Below, piece after piece: positions 60,859 to 64,000 of a DNA stretch of 64,000 nucleotides. The first letter of the stretch is position 1. Every line of letters starts with the position of its first letter. This DNA is from Sitta carolinensis (lineage: Eukaryota; Chordata; Aves; Passeriformes; Sittidae). The notes beneath the pieces were generated by a model, which ran no database searches, was not told the DNA's origin, and saw only the letters and a program-made list of their open reading frames with translations. Made by a program: the position numbers and the translations under genes. The stretch spans positions 83,082,743 to 83,146,742 of the forward strand of contig CM063283.1 of NCBI GenBank assembly GCA_032173965.1, written 5' to 3'.

Positions 60859-63800
60859 GTATCTGCAGCTGAAGTTCTGATTTCACTCTCTGTCTGTTTA
60901 GCCCATAGTGCTGTGTTGGTCAAAGTTCTTCCTTTTTTTCAGCTGTTTGGTATCTGAATGCTAAAGAGTTTAGTTTTTATCAGAGAATCAAACAATAAAG
61001 AAGTGAATGCAGTTTTAGGGCTGCTTATGTTCTTTTCAGTATGTTTTTATCTATACTACATTTGTTTGGGGAGAGGGTGACACTTGTTGAAATATTAAGT
61101 GAATGATTTAGACTCTTAAGGAGCAAAGTATGTCCTACTTGATAAAAGGACTGTCTTTTCAGAGCTCACTACCTTAGTTTAAGAGAGTAGTGATTCTGAT
61201 GCTTTTCTTACCTTTACAAATGCTCAGCTGAATGAAGGGTAAAAAAATAAAAAAAAAAAAGGAAGGGTAAGAAAAAAAAAGGCAAGGAAAGAAAGCTCTT
61301 GAATATAATTAAAATTCTTTACACTCTTGTCCTTTGCTGGTCATCACATGTAGTCATATTGATTGCAGGAGTCTTTGATACAAAAAGGCTTTTTTCTTTA
61401 TCATTGATGTTACAAAATGTAATGTTGTGCCTTAGGCCAGACATGCCTTTTTTCCATAAATACTTCTGTAACACAGAATAATAAAATATTGTTTTCATTT
61501 AAATGGATTGCAGCCCGATCTTAGAGTTCTCATGCATTTCTTTCCTGTTGTGGTGGGTTCTTTTTTCCACCCCCCCACCTTAATATTGCAAAACCATTAC
61601 TATTTGTGAAGTTAGAGTGGAGAAATTGTGAAAATTTAAACTTGTTATTTTCTGTTAGTGAACAGAAATACATCCTGTTTTGGCTGGACCCTGTTTCTGT
61701 TTCTTTGCAATTTTCTGTGGTCATTTAAAATTTCTTGTGCTAATGTTCTATGACTGTTCTAGTTTAGTAAAATCATAGAATCACTCAGTTTTTACTTATT
61801 TACTTATTAATTGTACTATTGGGAAGCTGAAGAGAGCGACAGAGATTTTTTTTAATTACACTTTATAAGTGTGTGAATTCAGAAAGTCCAGTAAATACTG
61901 CTGGTATTTTAAGCAGGATACTAGTGATGAGTAGGTTTTGGGATAGTTTCCTAGTGTCCTTCTTCATTAATTGAGTTGGGGTTTCTCTTGTATTTCAGTT
62001 TGTTACTTAAATCTGTCTTGAACCCTAGAAAGCAATTGGCAGCTTCTCTTCTTCGCAGCTTCTTGGGGAAATAAAATATTGCTGTAACTAACTCTGTCAG
62101 TTTAGCCAAGTGAAGACTGAAAAAGGTCATGTTCATAATGTGGCCTGATTAAATAGTATCAAATATGGATTACAATTTCTTGAGTTAGCTTTTGCTCAGA
62201 ATGAAAATGTGGGTTCTGAAACTGTTTGATCCTTTATAATATTCAATTGAAGATTCAAGGCTGCTTTACATAGTCTCAAAAAAGCTTAATGTCAGTATTA
62301 AACATTTTCATCTTGTTTGCAGTTGTAAGTTAAAGAGCCGCTGGGCTTTAAGACCCCTTGGCTTTCAGGAGACTCTTCTTGCAGTTTACAGATTATATGG
62401 TGCAGTCAGTTCACTTCATCTTCCTTGGTGTAAAGAAAACAGATGAGTTTTTAATTTAAACTTGTTTTCCAGGTATTAACTTGTCTTTCACAATACTTCC
62501 TCAGCGTCCCTTGCTGTTCAGTGGTTTCTTTGGAAGTACCAGAACTGAACATGACAGCAGTGTAAACCCAAGCAAAGCAACACTCCCTTATCTTGGGGTC
62601 CAGTGATAGAGGGATCAGATTCCTTTAGAGTAGATCACAGGCACCTTACATACCTCTTGGCCCTGGGTGTTTTCTGTTGGGAGCCTTGTAATGGTGGGAT
62701 ATGGTAGTTTTCCGTCGGTTTTCTACACAGGGTATTGAAAAACAGTGTAACTCAACTAAGTGCCAGCCTGGTGTTTCTATAGCATAAAATGGAGTGTAGA
62801 TATTTTATGCTTTGAGCTGTAGCATGAAGGCAAGCTTGGATGTACAGAAGCAGTATGAGATGCTGTGGAAGGACTGCATAGGGCAGAAGAAACCAAATTT
62901 CATGCAGGTTTATCCATACTACTTTTCTGGAATAGTCTCTATGTAAAAAGTTCCAAAAGAGCACCTGAACCCTGTTCTGGAAAAGTGTAATATAAACAGT
63001 CAAAAACTAAGCCAGAAGTGAACTAAGTTAAATGACTAGACAGGGTTCCAGTGCTCAGGTTTACTTGCAGATCAGATTTTTGTGGTGTTCAAATTGTAGT
63101 TCATGCAGTGTCAATTGGACAGTGTGTTTTGAACTATAAGCAGATACTTCCATAATGCTGTTAAAACACATCTTTGCACAGCAGTTGAAAGGAATTTCTT
63201 CCTTTTCAAAAGGAAGATAATTTGAGTTAAGTGGGATGTCTGCTTTCATGATTGTAATATGGCAAAGAATCTCTTGGTTTAATGTTCTTTACTACTCTCA
63301 AGGGAGGAATGTGTTATGTATGGATATGTGAGGTACCACTTAAAGACTAGTTTCTTCCTTCTTATTAGGACTTATTATGAAATGTGGGTTATAGGAGTCT
63401 CACTAAGATGATGAGTAAAAATGATCTGATCTTAAAGTAGGCACAGCATATGAATGAGTTAATGATTTGTTCTTTTTGAGTGTCATTTCAAATTAAATAA
63501 CATCCCTCCTTCCTGGTTATTGTCTTCTCCCTTATCAACGTACTTTTATAGAACACTCATTTCATGGTAGCCTTCATTTTCCTACACTGATCAGGTTAAG
63601 GTATTTTTGTCTGCTTGTGTAGAATAGTCTTTTCTTTACTCTTCATCTTTTTATACTCTTATTTATTATGTAGCTTTTAAGTTTGAGCATAGAAAACAAA
63701 CTCAGGGTACAAGTAAGAACTGTGTATGTACTTTTAGGATTATTACAGTGATACTTCTCTACCTCTTCTGGTGATTTTGTGACATATCTTTGAATTGTGT

Positions 63801-64000
63801 TTGTTTTCTTCATAGATCTGTCTTAACTGGACATATTTCTCTTTCTTAGCTGATTCCAACCTAGAAGCTTCTTTTGTAAACAGTTTCTGTTAGTGTCTGA
63901 GTGCATGGCTTTATGTACTAGATTTCTCCCATCTTCTGGGAGAGAATTCTTCTGGGCTGAAGAGAGTCTTGTAGGATGGCCAGTGTTTTTCAAGCTGCTT
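60859..64000 (+). other. HERC2: Incomplete 3' intron, at least 3.14 kb
   Basis: The longest exon-free stretch, running off the end of the window. It holds an A-rich tract (61241-61295) and an 18-base sequence at 61771 that looks like a CR1 tail scrap. I found no HECT exon in it. By exon count it lies near the human introns that carry the OCA2 enhancer. Confidence 0.8.

Noticed and set aside
61771..61788. AATCATAGAATCACTCAG, like the tail of a CR1 element
   Set aside because: Only about a dozen bases match the typical CR1 tail and no CR1 body follows. Too short to call.
60859..64000. Search for HECT-domain exons in the terminal intron
   Set aside because: No frame shows HECT residues between good splice sites; the next exon must lie beyond 64000.
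1..64000. tRNA, rRNA, CRISPR, operon or bacterial-type features
   Set aside because: None is visible; the whole window is explained as exons and introns of one vertebrate gene plus repeats.

Overview
This window is a vertebrate nuclear locus carrying one very large split gene on the + strand. It is the middle and later part of HERC2, the giant HECT-type E3 ubiquitin ligase. I placed 79 coding exons between positions 51 and 60858, about 12.46 kb of coding sequence or roughly 4,150 codons. The real 5' end, promoter and first exons lie upstream. The last exons, which encode the catalytic HECT domain, lie downstream of position 64000. An antisense CR1-type LINE in one intron and the compact introns (79 exons in 61 kb) point to a bird. 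The species cannot be fixed from this sequence.

Layout: exons 1-3 (51-1396) encode the helical N-terminal region, entering near human residue 275 by my count. Exons 4-10 (2009-7860) encode RCC1-like propeller RLD1. Exons 11-16 (8488-11573) form a helical linker with one CpG-rich exon. Exons 17-19 (12409-13048) encode the cytochrome-b5-like domain, which lacks the heme-ligand motif. Exons 20-28 (13574-17764) form a helical scaffold. Exons 29-30 (18595-20604) encode the MIB/HERC2 domain. Exons 31-38 (21203-27447) hold scaffold sequence and an SH3/Tudor-like segment. Exons 39-40 encode a UBA-like segment, 41-42 the CPH domain, 43-44 another SH3-like domain, 45 the ZZ zinc finger and 46-49 the DOC/APC10 domain. 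Exons 50-58 encode RLD2, 59-70 a long linker, and 71-77 RLD3. Exons 78-79 form the lead-in to HECT. The 3.1 kb after position 60858 is intron.

Splice phase is consistent across the gene except in two places. At the 29/30 junction (MIB/HERC2 domain) the obvious splice sites put the frame out by one base. Exon 38 (27328-27447) has lost many bases relative to its recognisable protein, in several places, and lies just downstream of a noisy tandem duplication at 26791-27033. All the apparent changes are losses, so local assembly error is the favoured explanation, though real gene damage is not excluded. Other points are a GC-AG intron inside RLD3, and an intron at the same phase and aligned codon in all three RLDs, which suggests the propellers were copied from an intron-containing ancestor.

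I found no second gene, tRNA, rRNA or CRISPR array, and nothing I would call a new biological system. The notable content is the architecture and anomalies of HERC2.
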